DNA of 64,000 bases from Streptomonospora sp. PA3 (GTDB lineage Bacteria > Actinomycetota > Actinomycetes > Streptosporangiales > Streptosporangiaceae). Positions 1-9,760 of the stretch are shown here, in pieces; the first letter of the stretch is position 1; the number at the start of each line of letters is the position of its first letter. Both the position numbers and the translations under genes were made by a program. The stretch lies in NCBI RefSeq assembly GCF_009728995.1, contig NZ_VTZW01000004.1, forward strand, positions 124,001-188,000, given 5' to 3'. Under the pieces are notes generated by a model. The model made no database searches, had not been told where the DNA came from, and saw nothing but the letters and a program-made list of their open reading frames with translations.

Positions 1-576
1 GTCGAGCTGCGGCCGGACCTGGTCACCCTGTGCGCCGGGGGCAACGACATCATCCGCCCCGGCGGCGACCCCGACCTGACCGCGCGGATCTTCGAGACCG
101 CGGTACGGCGGCTGTCGGCCACCGGCGCGCGCATCGTCGTCTTCACCGGTATGGACACCGCGTTCCAGCCGGTGATGCGCCACCTGCGCGGCAAGATCGC
201 CACCTACAACATGCACCTGCGGGCGATCGCCGACGACTACGGCTGCGACGTGGTCGACATCTGGAGCATGCGGGTGCTGCAGGACCAGCGGGCCTGGAGC
301 AGCGACCGGCTGCACTTCTCCCCCGAGGGGCACCGCCGCATCGCGCTGCGGGTGTGCGAGATCCTGGAGGCCTGCCCGCCCGCCGACTGGCGCGAGCCCT
401 GGCCCGCCGAGGCTCCGCGCCCCTGGAGCGCCGCCCGCCAGCAGGACCTGCTGTGGGCTCGGGAGCACCTGGTGCCCTGGATCGGCCGGCGGCTGACCGG
501 GCGCTCCTCCGGCGACGGGCGCACGCCCAAGCGCCCCGAGCTGGAGCCGCTGCAGCCGGCACCGCGCGGACGCTGA
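1..576 (+). CDS. SGNH/GDSL-type esterase or lipase, C-terminal part
   Basis: The reading frame is open from base 1, so the gene starts outside the window and 191 codons remain. Near the start there is a GGND motif (SGNH block III, oxyanion hole). The segment SSDRLHFSPEGH carries the block V Asp-x-x-His catalytic pair. The order and spacing match the C-terminal half of bacterial GDSL hydrolases, which cleave ester or acyl bonds. The tail after the catalytic His is long, basic and proline-rich, as in many actinobacterial members. No membrane segment is visible in this part. The substrate cannot be told. It converges on the minus-strand zur gene with a 54-bp gap. Confidence 0.8.
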   Translation, partial: VELRPDLVTLCAGGNDIIRPGGDPDLTARIFETAVRRLSATGARIVVFTGMDTAFQPVMRHLRGKIATYNMHLRAIADDYGCDVVDIWSMRVLQDQRAWSSDRLHFSPEGHRRIALRVCEILEACPPADWREPWPAEAPRPWSAARQQDLLWAREHLVPWIGRRLTGRSSGDGRTPKRPELEPLQPAPRGR

Positions 577-630
577 CGCGAGCACATCGGGGGCGGGCGC
601 CGCGGGCGCCCGGCCCCGCGGCTCAGCCGG

Positions 631-1011
631 TCACTCGCCGGAGGCGCAGGCGGCGCAGGTACCGAAGACCTCGACGGTATGGGTGATGTCGGTGAACCCG
701 TGCTGGGCGCCCACGGCGTCGGCCCAGCGCTCCACCTGCGGGCCCTCGACCTCCACGGCCTTGCCGCACGTGCGGCAGACCAGATGGTGGTGGTGGGTGT
801 CGGTGATGCAGGCGCGGTAGACGGCCTCGCCGTCGTCGGTGCGCAGAACGTCGATCTCGCCGGAGTCGCTGAGGGCTTGCAGCGCCCGGTAGACGGTCGT
901 CAGGCCGATCTTGGAACCCTCCGAGCGCAGGTCCGCGTAGAGGTCCTGGGCGCTGCGGAACCCGGTGCTCTCGTTGAGGGCCTGGCGTACGGTCTCGCGT
1001 CGTGTGCTCAT
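631..1011 (-). CDS. zur: Fur-family zinc uptake regulator (Zur)
   Basis: A 126-aa protein of normal Fur-family length. It has an N-terminal winged helix (GLTTVYRALQALSDSGEID), the His-rich metal segment DTHHHHLVCRTCGK and two CxxC pairs (CRTC and CAAC) that form the structural zinc site. It should repress zinc uptake genes when zinc is bound. The assignment to Zur rather than Fur or PerR rests on context: its ATG lies inside the end of znuB (ATGA overlap at 1008-1011), so it is the third gene of a znuC-znuB-zur transcription unit and autoregulates with it. A longer frame upstream overlaps znuB and was not used as the start. Confidence 0.88.
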   Translation of the reverse strand: MSTRRETVRQALNESTGFRSAQDLYADLRSEGSKIGLTTVYRALQALSDSGEIDVLRTDDGEAVYRACITDTHHHHLVCRTCGKAVEVEGPQVERWADAVGAQHGFTDITHTVEVFGTCAACASGE

Positions 1012-1907
1012 GGTGCTACGCCCCCCTGCTCGGTCTGGGGAATCGTACCCGGCGCGGGCGCGTCCGCGCCGCCGCGGGGGGCGCGGACGGCCCCGCGTGC
1101 ACCGCGCAGCAGGTACCCGGCCGCCACGGCCGCCGCGAAGACGCCCAGGGTCAGCAGCACGATGGCCGCCCCCGGCGCGACGTCGACGTAATAGGCGGTG
1201 GACAGCCCGCCCAGCGACGCGGCGACGCCGATGGCCACGGCCAGCGCCAGGGTGATCCGGAAGCTGCGGCTGAGCTGCTGGGCCGCCGCCACGGGCACCA
1301 CCATCAGCGCGCTGACCAGCAGCACGCCCACGACCCGCATCGCCAGGACGACGGTCAGTGCGGCCGTGACGGCGATGACCAGGCTCAGCAGGCGCACGGG
1401 AAGACCGTGGGCGCGGGCCACCTCCTCGTCCTGGCACAGCACGAACAGTTCGCGGCCGAAGTAGCCCACCGTGCCCAGCACCAGCACCGCCAGCACCGCG
1501 ACCACGACGATGTCGCCGCTGGTGACCGTGCTGACGGAGCCGAACAGGTAGGCCGTCAGGGTGGCGGTGGAGGTGCCCGGCGCCAGCCCGATCAGCAGCA
1601 CGCCCCCGGCGATACCGCCGTAGAACAGCAGCGCGAGGGCGATGTCGCCGCTGGTTCGCGCGCGCACCCGCACCAGCTCGATCAGCCCCGCCCCCAGCGC
1701 GGAGACGATCGCCGCGGTGACGACCGGGGAGGTGCTGGTGAGGAAGCCCAGCGCGACACCGGTGAGCGCCACGTGGCCGATGCCGTCGCCCAGCAGCGCG
1801 AGTCGGCGCTGCACCAGGAACGTGCCGATGACCGGCGCGACCATGCCCACCAGGACTGCGGCCAGCAGCGCCCGGCGCATGAAGTCCAGCTGGAGCATCT
1901 CAGTCAC
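1008..1907 (-). CDS. znuB: Zinc/manganese ABC transporter permease (ABC-3 family)
   Basis: A 299-aa polytopic membrane protein of the ABC-3 permease family, with about eight to nine hydrophobic segments and no large soluble domain. It begins MTEMLQLDFMRRALLAAVLV, typical of ZnuB/MntB proteins. It would form the transmembrane channel for Zn2+ together with the ATPase encoded just upstream, whose 3' end overlaps it by 8 bp; zur follows with a 4-bp overlap. No solute-binding protein (znuA) lies in the cluster, so it must be encoded elsewhere. Zinc is favoured over manganese because of the adjacent Zur and Zur box. Confidence 0.88.
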   Translation of the reverse strand: MTEMLQLDFMRRALLAAVLVGMVAPVIGTFLVQRRLALLGDGIGHVALTGVALGFLTSTSPVVTAAIVSALGAGLIELVRVRARTSGDIALALLFYGGIAGGVLLIGLAPGTSTATLTAYLFGSVSTVTSGDIVVVAVLAVLVLGTVGYFGRELFVLCQDEEVARAHGLPVRLLSLVIAVTAALTVVLAMRVVGVLLVSALMVVPVAAAQQLSRSFRITLALAVAIGVAASLGGLSTAYYVDVAPGAAIVLLTLGVFAAAVAAGYLLRGARGAVRAPRGGADAPAPGTIPQTEQGGVAP

Positions 1908-2733
1908 GGCGGGGCACCTCGATGTCGGGAAGGGCGGAGGCCGCCGGCCCGGTGTCGGCGTGCGGGTGCAGGTGCTCGTGCCCGGGGCGCGCGCACTCGC
2001 CTTCGGGGCGGGGCGGGGCGCCGTCGTGGGTGATGCGGCCGCCGGAGAGGACGACGCTGCGCCCGATCAGCGGTTCCAGCGGACCGAGTTCGTGCAGGAC
2101 CAGCACGATCGTGGCCCCCTGCTCGCTGAGGCGGGTGACGGTGCGGGCGAGCGCGCGCTGGTTGGCGGCGTCGACGCCGGCCATGGGCTCGTCCATGAAG
2201 AAGGTGTCGGGCCGCGCGGCCAGCGCGCGGGCGATGAGCACCCGCTGCTGCTGTCCGGCCGAGAGTTCGTGCACGGAGTCGCGGCCGCGGTCGGCCAGAT
2301 CGACCGCCTCCAGCGCCTCGCCGACCGCGGCGCGCTCGGCGCGCGTGGCGCGGTGCAGCCGGCGCCGCCGGACCACCTGCCCGGAGGCGACCACCTCGCG
2401 CACGGTGGCGGGGACTCCGCCTCCGGCCGAGAGCCGCTGGGGGACGTAGCCGATCCGGTCCCACCGGCGGAACCGGCGCAGCGGCGTGCCGTGCAGCTCG
2501 ACGCTTCCCGAGGCGAGCGGCGTCAGGCCCAGCATCGCCCGCATCAGCGTGGACTTGCCCGAACCGTTTGGGCCCAGGACGGCCAGGACCTCGCCGGCGG
2601 GGACCTCGATGCTCACCCCGGTCAGCACCGGCGTTCGGTCGTAGGAGACCGAGGCGTCGGCCACGCGGACGGCAGGGGCGGTGCCGGGGGAGGTCCGGCC
2701 GCGAGCAGGCACTCCGGTGGTAAGCGTGGACAC
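1900..2733 (-). CDS. znuC: Zinc ABC transporter ATP-binding protein
   Basis: A 277-aa ABC ATPase. Walker A is GPNGSGKST, the signature is LSAGQQQRV, Walker B is DTFFMDEP, and the H-loop His is in LVLHELG. The C-terminus is His-rich (GHEHLHPHADTG), which is common in zinc transporter ATPases and may bind metal. It is the first gene of the znuC-znuB-zur unit. The start is GTG at 2733; the promoter -10 box sits only 6 nt upstream and there is no room for a Shine-Dalgarno, so the transcript is probably leaderless. Confidence 0.88.
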   Translation of the reverse strand: MSTLTTGVPARGRTSPGTAPAVRVADASVSYDRTPVLTGVSIEVPAGEVLAVLGPNGSGKSTLMRAMLGLTPLASGSVELHGTPLRRFRRWDRIGYVPQRLSAGGGVPATVREVVASGQVVRRRRLHRATRAERAAVGEALEAVDLADRGRDSVHELSAGQQQRVLIARALAARPDTFFMDEPMAGVDAANQRALARTVTRLSEQGATIVLVLHELGPLEPLIGRSVVLSGGRITHDGAPPRPEGECARPGHEHLHPHADTGPAASALPDIEVPRRD

Positions 2734-2739
2734 TCTGAA

Positions 2740-2768
2740 AGTATGGAGAAAACGAAAACGATTGTCAA
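2740..2768 (-). promoter_or_regulatory. znuC promoter with embedded Zur box; leaderless start
   Basis: Read on the minus strand there is TTGACA (2768-2763), a 17-nt spacer and CATACT (2745-2740). The expected start of transcription falls on or next to the GTG of znuC at 2733. The 15-mer at 2753-2767 (CGAAAACGATTGTCA) matches the streptomycete Zur palindrome TGAAAATGATTTTCA at 12 of 15 positions and overlaps the -35 box, so Zur would block RNA polymerase directly. Confidence 0.7.
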
Positions 2769-2817
2769 AACTGGCGAAGGCGGACCGCGCCCGCTGGAGG
2801 AGGCAGCGGACAGCGGC

Positions 2818-3186
2818 TCAGAACAGGCCGCTCTGCAGCAGGCCCAGGCCGAGCAGCACGGCGATCGCGGCCACCCGGGTGATCCGCTCGGCGCCGCGCA
2901 GGCGGGGCCAGGTCAGAAACGCCAGCCAGGCGAAGAACAGCGCGAGCAGTCCCAGCAGCAGTGCGCCGACGACGCCCGCGAGCACCAGGCCGGCGATGAG
3001 CACGGCGCCCATCACCGCAGGCAGCAGCAGGCGCGGCGCGTTGTGCAGCCATATCAGCGGCACCGCGCTGCGCCGCTCGATCTCCTGGCGCAGCCGCCCG
3101 GCACCGGGTGTGTAGAACGCGTCGCCCTGCGGCAGCGGCCGCGAACCCCCGGCCGCTCCCGCTGCGTCCCTGCGCTTGGCCGCCAC
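2818..3186 (-). CDS. Small membrane protein, resembles actinobacterial DUF6703
   Basis: A 122-aa protein with a basic soluble N-terminus containing DAFYTPGAGRLRQEIERRSA and WLHNAPR, followed by two to three hydrophobic helices (LLLPAVMGAVLIAGLVLAGV, then a second, and a shorter C-terminal one). The start chosen is GTG at 3186, preceded at 5 nt by AGGAG; longer upstream frames have no ribosome site. It resembles a conserved actinobacterial family of unknown function. The next gene in the same direction, znuC, has its own promoter. Confidence 0.6.
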   Translation of the reverse strand: MAAKRRDAAGAAGGSRPLPQGDAFYTPGAGRLRQEIERRSAVPLIWLHNAPRLLLPAVMGAVLIAGLVLAGVVGALLLGLLALFFAWLAFLTWPRLRGAERITRVAAIAVLLGLGLLQSGLF

Positions 3187-3703
3187 CTTCTCCTCCGCCC
3201 TGACTGCCCCCGCATCCCTCCGCGGCGGCTCCTGACCGAAAAGCTTAGGCCCTGTCCGTCGAAAGCGGCAGCGCGGGTTTTCCGCTTCTCCCGCGGGTGT
3301 GCGGGGCGCTTCGATGCGCGGTCTTCCCTCCTCGCTCGTCGGTCCAGACGGCGCCGCGCCCCGCATACTCGCGCAGGGGCCCCGCAGTCCCCTGTGCGGC
3401 GACGGCGGGTGCGCCGCCCCTGGTGGGCGGGCTTGCGCGGGCCGCCGGTGGCTCCCGCCCCCCCCCCCGAGCCGGCCGGGGGAGCGCCCGCGGGTGCGAA
3501 ACGCCGGACGGCGGGTGGCCTGTGCGGTGGGGACTCGCCGACCGCGTTATTTTGTAGGAGCACTCACACCGCAGGACCGGCGGTCGCGGCGGAGATTTAC
3601 CGGTCACTTACACACGGTGACCTAGGTTGGCCGAAAGTCGCCGCAGGACAGCGCCGTCCGATCTTCGTGCTCCGCAGCAGACACGTCGGGAGATAGTTTT
3701 TCC
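3187..3703. other. 517-bp intergenic stretch with a small inverted repeat
   Basis: No supported gene. It separates the minus-strand DUF6703-like gene from the plus-strand polymerase gene and so should hold divergent promoters. An inverted repeat GGTCAC-9 nt-GTGACC lies at 3602-3622, immediately before TAGGTT (3623-3628), which looks like an actinobacterial -10 box for the gene starting at 3704. Several overlapping frames here lack ribosome sites and coding-like composition. Confidence 0.5.
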
Positions 3704-6700
3704 GTGCCGAAGTTCAGCGTCATCGTGACCTTCGACGTCACCGAACCGCATCTGCAGGGCAGTCTCGATTCCCTGGCGCACCAGGACCAGGGCCGCGACG
3801 ATGTCGAGGTCGTCCTGGTGCCGGTGGCTCCTCCCGACGCCGCCTCCGCGGACGACGCGCAGCACGAGCTCACGGCGGCGGGCCCGCCCGCCTCCGGCGA
3901 GCCCTCCTCGGCTGAGGCCGGGGGGCAGGGCGTCGACGCCGACGACGACCCCGATGAGGCCGACGAGGCGGACGAGGGCGAGGACGCCTCCGAGCAGCTG
4001 CGGGAGGCGCCCGAGGAGGAGAGCGACGAGGCCGTCGACACCGCCCGCGCCGAAGGGCTGGCCGCGGCCGGCGAGTTCGCCGCCGCCCCGCCCGCCGGGC
4101 TCGCGGTGTCGCTGGTGCAGGAGGCCGCCGAGTCCCACGGCGCGGCCCGCTCCCGCGGCGCCGCCGCGTCGTCGGGCGAGTACCTGATGTTCGTGGCCGG
4201 CGGGGACCGGCTGAGCAGCTACGCCCTGTCCTACCTGGGCCGCAGTCTCGACGCCTCGGGCTCCGAAGTCGCCGCCGGCAACGTCTACCGGTTCAACGAC
4301 CTGGGCACCCGGCCCTCCAACGCCCACCGCAGCGTCTTCTCCAGAACGCGCACCGGCCTGGACGTGCACGGACTGCCCGCGCTGCTGTCCGACCGCCGCT
4401 ACGGCAACAAGCTCTGGCGCCGGTCGCTGTGGGACCGGTTGCCCGCGGGCACCTTCGCCCCCGCCGCGGGATCCGGCCACGACCCCGACCTCGACACCGA
4501 TCTGGACGTGGTGCGGGCGCTGTTCGCGGTACGCAGCATCGACGTGCTCGCCGCTCCCGTCCTGCTGCTGCGCGACCGCGCCGTCGGCGACGACCTCACC
4601 TCCGCGGCGGGCATCTCGCGCCGGCTCGCCGCGCTCACCGAGCTGTCCAGCGCGCTCAGCGGCCCCGACCGGGACCTGTGGGACTCCCGCGCGCTGCGCA
4701 GCGACGTGCGCTCCGTCCTGCTGCGCCTGGACGACGCCGACGACGCCGCGCGCAAGGTCTTCATGGACCTGGCCAACGCCTATCTGGGCACGGTCTCGCG
4801 CAGCGTCCTGGACGGCCTGGCCCCCCTGCACCGGCTCAACTACTTCCTGGTGCGCAAGCGCCAGGACGAGCGCCTGCTGGAGGCCCTCACCTTCCAGAAG
4901 AGCGTCGAGCTGAAGAAGGCCCCCGTCGTCCGCCGCGGCCTGCACTACTACATCCGCTACCCCTTCTTCGAGGACGCCGAGGCGGGCGTGCCGCGGGAGG
5001 TCTACCGGGCCGACAGCGAGCTCAAGGTCCGGCAGAAGACGGAGTGCGTCGAGTGGCGCGACGGGCGGCTGGTCGTCTCCGGCCGGGTCGGCATCGTCCA
5101 CCTGCGCGCGGCGCGCCGCTGGCAGCAGCAGGTGGTCGCCTTCGCCCTCAACGCCGACACCGGGCGGCGCATCCCCGTGCCCGTCAAGGTGCGCCGGGCC
5201 GCGGAGTACCGCCTGCCCGACGTGCCCACCGCCGCCCGCCACGACTTCGGCGGCTTCGAGATCAGCGTCGACCCGGCGCGGCTGCGGAGCGGCGGCGGCT
5301 GGCACAGCGCCCGCTGGCAGCTTGAACTGGTGGTCATCAACCGCGGCCTGGTGCGCCGCCGCATCGTGGGCAACCCCGTCAGCGGTCAGCCCGAACGCCC
5401 GCCCTACCGCGAGGTCGCCGAGGACGTGTGGGTCCGCCCGACCTGGGACCGCGACAAGAAGCTGTCCATCGCGGTCTCCCCGGTGCAGGCCCGCCTGCGC
5501 GAGCACCGCGTCACCCGCGTCGGGGCCCGGCCGGAGCTGGTGCTGGGCGGGGAGTTCGTCGCCCCGCCCGCGGCCGAGACGCGACGGCTGCGGCTGACCC
5601 GTTCCCCGGGGACCGCGCGGCTGGAGTACCCCTTGGAGGTCGACGGCGCGCGCTTCTGCGTGCGGGTGCCGGTGGACGACCTGGTCGACAACGCGGTGGA
5701 CGAGGGCACCCGGATGCTGCGCCAGGAGCTGTGGCAGGTGGAGCTGGTCACCCCCGACGACCGCACCGCCGCGGTGGTGATGCCCGAGGACGTGGAGTCC
5801 GCCGCCTACGCGGCCGTCGACGGCTACCACGAGGTCGCCGTGCAGCGCACCAGCAGCGGCCACGTCCGCCTGCGCGGCGGCTGGGCGCACCCGGTGGTGC
5901 GCGACGTCTCCTGGTCGGGGCGCAACCTGGTGCTGGAGGGCTACTACTCCGCCCAGGCCAAAGCCGAGCTGGTGTTCAAGGCCCTGGGCCGCGACGAGGA
6001 GCACCCCGTCGCGCTGACGCGCGAGGGCACCTCCTTCCGCGCCACCTTCACGCCCGCCGACATCCCCACGCTCTCGGGCACGCTGCCGCTGTCGGCGGGC
6101 AGCTACCAGTTGTGGGCGCGGGTGCGCCGCGAGGACGGCACCTCCACCGACATCGGCGCCGAGGTCGACATCGAACTGCTGCACCGCCTGCCGCTGCGCA
6201 TGGAGACCCCCGAGCGCTCCTACGCCTTCGCCGACACCGGCAGCGACATGCCGGTGCTGCGGGTCAGCAGCGACCTGCGCCCCGAGGAGAAGGGCACCTA
6301 CGCCCAGACGCTGCTGCGCGAGACCGTCTATCCGGCGCTGCGCAACGAGCCCCTGCGGCCCGACATCCTCTTCGACAGCTACACCGGCCGGCAGTTCTCC
6401 GACAGCCCGCACAGCATCTACGCCGAGCTGCGCTCCCGCGAGGAATGGGCCGACCACCCGATGTCGTGGCTGGTCAAGGACGGCCAGGTGAACCTCCCCG
6501 ACGACCTGACCCGGGTGCGCCACAACGGCCGCGACTTCTACGAGGCCCTGGCCCGCAGCTCCCACCTGGTGACCAACTCCCGCCAGCCGGCCTGGTTCAC
6601 CCGCCGCCCCGGCCAGGTCGTCGTGCAGACCTGGCACGGCTCGATGCTCAAGCGCATCGGCTTCGACATCGAGAACATCCGCGGCAAGTCCCGCGACTAC

Positions 6701-7444
6701 CACGAGAAGCTGGCCTGGGAGACCCGCCAGTGGGACTACCTGGTCTCGCCGAGTCCGTGGGCCACGCCCATCCTGCGGCGCGCGTTCCGCTTCGAGGGCG
6801 AGATCCTGGAGACCGGCTACCCGCGCAACGACATCTTCTTCTCCGCCCGGCGCGAGGCGATCGCCGAGCGCACCCGCCGCAGGCTGGGCCTTCCCGAGGG
6901 CAAGAAGGTGGTGCTCTACGCGCCGACCTGGCGTGACGACAAGTACTACACCCGCGGCAAGCACAAGCTCGACCTGCACCTGGACCTGCGGCGGATGTAT
7001 GAGAAGCTCGGCGACGACCACGTGCTGCTGGTGCGCCGCCATCCCCGGGTCGTCGACAGCGTGCCGATCGTGGGGCGCGACTTCGTCTACGACGTGTCGC
7101 TCTACCCCGAGATCATGGAGCTGTTCCTGATCACCGACGTGCTGGTCACCGACTACTCGTCGATGATGTTCGACTTCGCCAACACCGGCCGCCCGATGCT
7201 GTTCTTCACCTACGACATCGAGAGCTACCGGGACAACCTGCGCGGCTTCTACTTCGACTTCGAGGAGACGGCCCCCGGCCCGCTGCTGAAGCACTCCGAC
7301 GACGTCATCGGCGCCCTGCTGGACGTGGACGAGGTGGCCGCGCGCTACGGCGACAAGTACAAGGCCTTCACCGACCGCTTCTGCCCCCTGGACGACGGCA
7401 ACGCCGCCGCGCGCGTGGTGGACCGGGTCTTCGGGGCCGGCTGA
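3704..7444 (+). CDS. Glycosyltransferase-like / CDP-glycerol:poly(glycerophosphate) glycerophosphotransferase
   Basis: A 1246-aa two-part protein. Residues ~1-170 resemble a family-2 GT-A fold (PKFSVIVTFDVTEPHLQGSL, then SGEYLMFVAGGDRLSSYAL). The first loop is interrupted by a ~60-residue Asp/Glu-rich insertion (about residues 45-110), and the usual DxD motif is replaced by AGGD. The middle (~350-850) has beta-rich repeats. Residues ~900-1240 match the glycerophosphotransferase (TagF-type) domain: VVQTWHGSMLKRIGFD, YPRNDIFF, VLYAPTWRDD, LVTDYSSMMFDFANTGRP. It should extend poly(glycerol phosphate) wall teichoic acid at the inner membrane face. Start is GTG 3704. The GT part may be non-catalytic. 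Confidence 0.82.
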   Translation: MPKFSVIVTFDVTEPHLQGSLDSLAHQDQGRDDVEVVLVPVAPPDAASADDAQHELTAAGPPASGEPSSAEAGGQGVDADDDPDEADEADEGEDASEQLREAPEEESDEAVDTARAEGLAAAGEFAAAPPAGLAVSLVQEAAESHGAARSRGAAASSGEYLMFVAGGDRLSSYALSYLGRSLDASGSEVAAGNVYRFNDLGTRPSNAHRSVFSRTRTGLDVHGLPALLSDRRYGNKLWRRSLWDRLPAGTFAPAAGSGHDPDLDTDLDVVRALFAVRSIDVLAAPVLLLRDRAVGDDLTSAAGISRRLAALTELSSALSGPDRDLWDSRALRSDVRSVLLRLDDADDAARKVFMDLANAYLGTVSRSVLDGLAPLHRLNYFLVRKRQDERLLEALTFQKSVELKKAPVVRRGLHYYIRYPFFEDAEAGVPREVYRADSELKVRQKTECVEWRDGRLVVSGRVGIVHLRAARRWQQQVVAFALNADTGRRIPVPVKVRRAAEYRLPDVPTAARHDFGGFEISVDPARLRSGGGWHSARWQLELVVINRGLVRRRIVGNPVSGQPERPPYREVAEDVWVRPTWDRDKKLSIAVSPVQARLREHRVTRVGARPELVLGGEFVAPPAAETRRLRLTRSPGTARLEYPLEVDGARFCVRVPVDDLVDNAVDEGTRMLRQELWQVELVTPDDRTAAVVMPEDVESAAYAAVDGYHEVAVQRTSSGHVRLRGGWAHPVVRDVSWSGRNLVLEGYYSAQAKAELVFKALGRDEEHPVALTREGTSFRATFTPADIPTLSGTLPLSAGSYQLWARVRREDGTSTDIGAEVDIELLHRLPLRMETPERSYAFADTGSDMPVLRVSSDLRPEEKGTYAQTLLRETVYPALRNEPLRPDILFDSYTGRQFSDSPHSIYAELRSREEWADHPMSWLVKDGQVNLPDDLTRVRHNGRDFYEALARSSHLVTNSRQPAWFTRRPGQVVVQTWHGSMLKRIGFDIENIRGKSRDYHEKLAWETRQWDYLVSPSPWATPILRRAFRFEGEILETGYPRNDIFFSARREAIAERTRRRLGLPEGKKVVLYAPTWRDDKYYTRGKHKLDLHLDLRRMYEKLGDDHVLLVRRHPRVVDSVPIVGRDFVYDVSLYPEIMELFLITDVLVTDYSSMMFDFANTGRPMLFFTYDIESYRDNLRGFYFDFEETAPGPLLKHSDDVIGALLDVDEVAARYGDKYKAFTDRFCPLDDGNAAARVVDRVFGAG

Positions 7445-7498
7445 GCCGCCCGCCGGCGCCGGGTCCGCGCGGTGCCGCCGGGGTGAGAGGATGGGCGC

Positions 7499-7834
7499 GT
7501 GGTCGTGATCACCCGTTTCACCGTTCCCGCGGGCGAGGAGGACGCGTTCGTCGCCCGCGCCGAGGCCGCCGTGGAGGCGATGGCTCGCCGCCCGGGGTTC
7601 CGCGGCTCGCGCATCGGCCGTGCCGCCGACGATCCGCGGCTGTGGACGGTGGTCACCGAATGGGAGGGCCCCGGCGCCTACCGCCGGGCGCTGTCGAACT
7701 TCGACGTGCGCGTGGCCGCGGTGCCGCTGCTGTCGACGGCCTACAACGAGCCCAGCGCCTACGAGGTCGTCTCGCGCCGCGACGGCGCGCCGCAGGGCGC
7801 CGGCTCCGGAGGCGCGTCCGGCTCCTCGGCCTGA
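7499..7834 (+). CDS. Antibiotic biosynthesis monooxygenase (ABM) fold protein
   Basis: A 111-aa protein with the dimeric alpha-beta barrel (ABM) pattern: VVITRFTVPAGEEDAFVARA, GFRGSRIGRAADDPRLWTVV and TEWEGPGAYRRAL. Members are small quinone- or heme-related monooxygenases, but many have no known substrate. The GTG start follows GAGAGGATGGGCGC, which contains the ribosome site. The last ~15 residues are Gly/Ser-rich and look disordered. It lies 54 bp after the teichoic-acid polymerase and 188 bp before glyS; neither neighbour tells its role. Confidence 0.7.
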   Translation: MVVITRFTVPAGEEDAFVARAEAAVEAMARRPGFRGSRIGRAADDPRLWTVVTEWEGPGAYRRALSNFDVRVAAVPLLSTAYNEPSAYEVVSRRDGAPQGAGSGGASGSSA

Positions 7835-8022
7835 CCCGCGCACGCACCGTCCCGGCGCAAGCGGGCTGCGGGCGAAGAACCCGTCGCAGCGGTACGGTTT
7901 CCGCGCGTATCGCCGCGGGTGCACGTCCCCCCTCACCAGTCCCTTAAGCTGGGCACTCACCGTAGGTACATCGCGTTGCGCGATCCGCCGACCGCCAGCC
8001 GGATGGAGAATCGAGAGAGCTT

Positions 8023-9414
<1,392 letters not shown>

Positions 9415-9431
9415 GCCGCTCTTTCGCGCCT

Positions 9432-9463
9432 TGTGCGCCGGTCGGGGCCCCGCCCGGCGCACA
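9432..9463 (+). terminator. Hairpin after glyS
   Basis: A perfect 10-bp inverted repeat (TGTGCGCCGG / CCGGCGCACA) with a 12-nt loop that itself contains GGGGCCCC lies 17 bp after the glyS stop. No T-run follows, which is usual for high-GC actinobacteria. The rest of 9415-9760 shows no gene; it lies between the convergent glyS and hemolysin-III genes. Confidence 0.6.
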
Positions 9464-9760
9464 GGGACCCGCGCGCAGGGCCGCGCGGCCCCGGGACACG
9501 AAAGAGGCGACCGGACCCGGGGGGATGTGGTTTCCGGCCGCCTCGTTCGATCTGCCGGATGCACACACCCGGCGGAACCGGTTCTCACGCTATCTGCGGG
9601 ACCGCCGCGAGAGGCGGTTGTGGCCCGGATCTCCCTCAGGTGTAAGCGAATCGTGACCGTCGCGGCGGGTCCGCGGCGGCCGCGGCCGGCCGCCGGAGGA
9701 GAACGTGTTCCCCTCCGCTGCGGGCGCGGAACGGGCAGGGCGCTTGGTCGCGTTCGGCGC

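Noticed and set aside
3456-3470. Run of about ten C residues
   Set aside because: A simple homopolymer in GC-rich intergenic DNA; no structure or neighbour gives it a role, and length errors are likely in such runs.
1002-3696. Long plus-strand frames across the zinc locus
   Set aside because: They lie opposite znuC-znuB-zur, lack ribosome sites and have shadow-type composition rich in Arg, Gln, His and Asp.
7835-8022. T-box or other riboswitch before glyS
   Set aside because: No T-box sequence (AGGGTGG-type motif) or terminator/antiterminator pair can be seen in the 188-bp leader.
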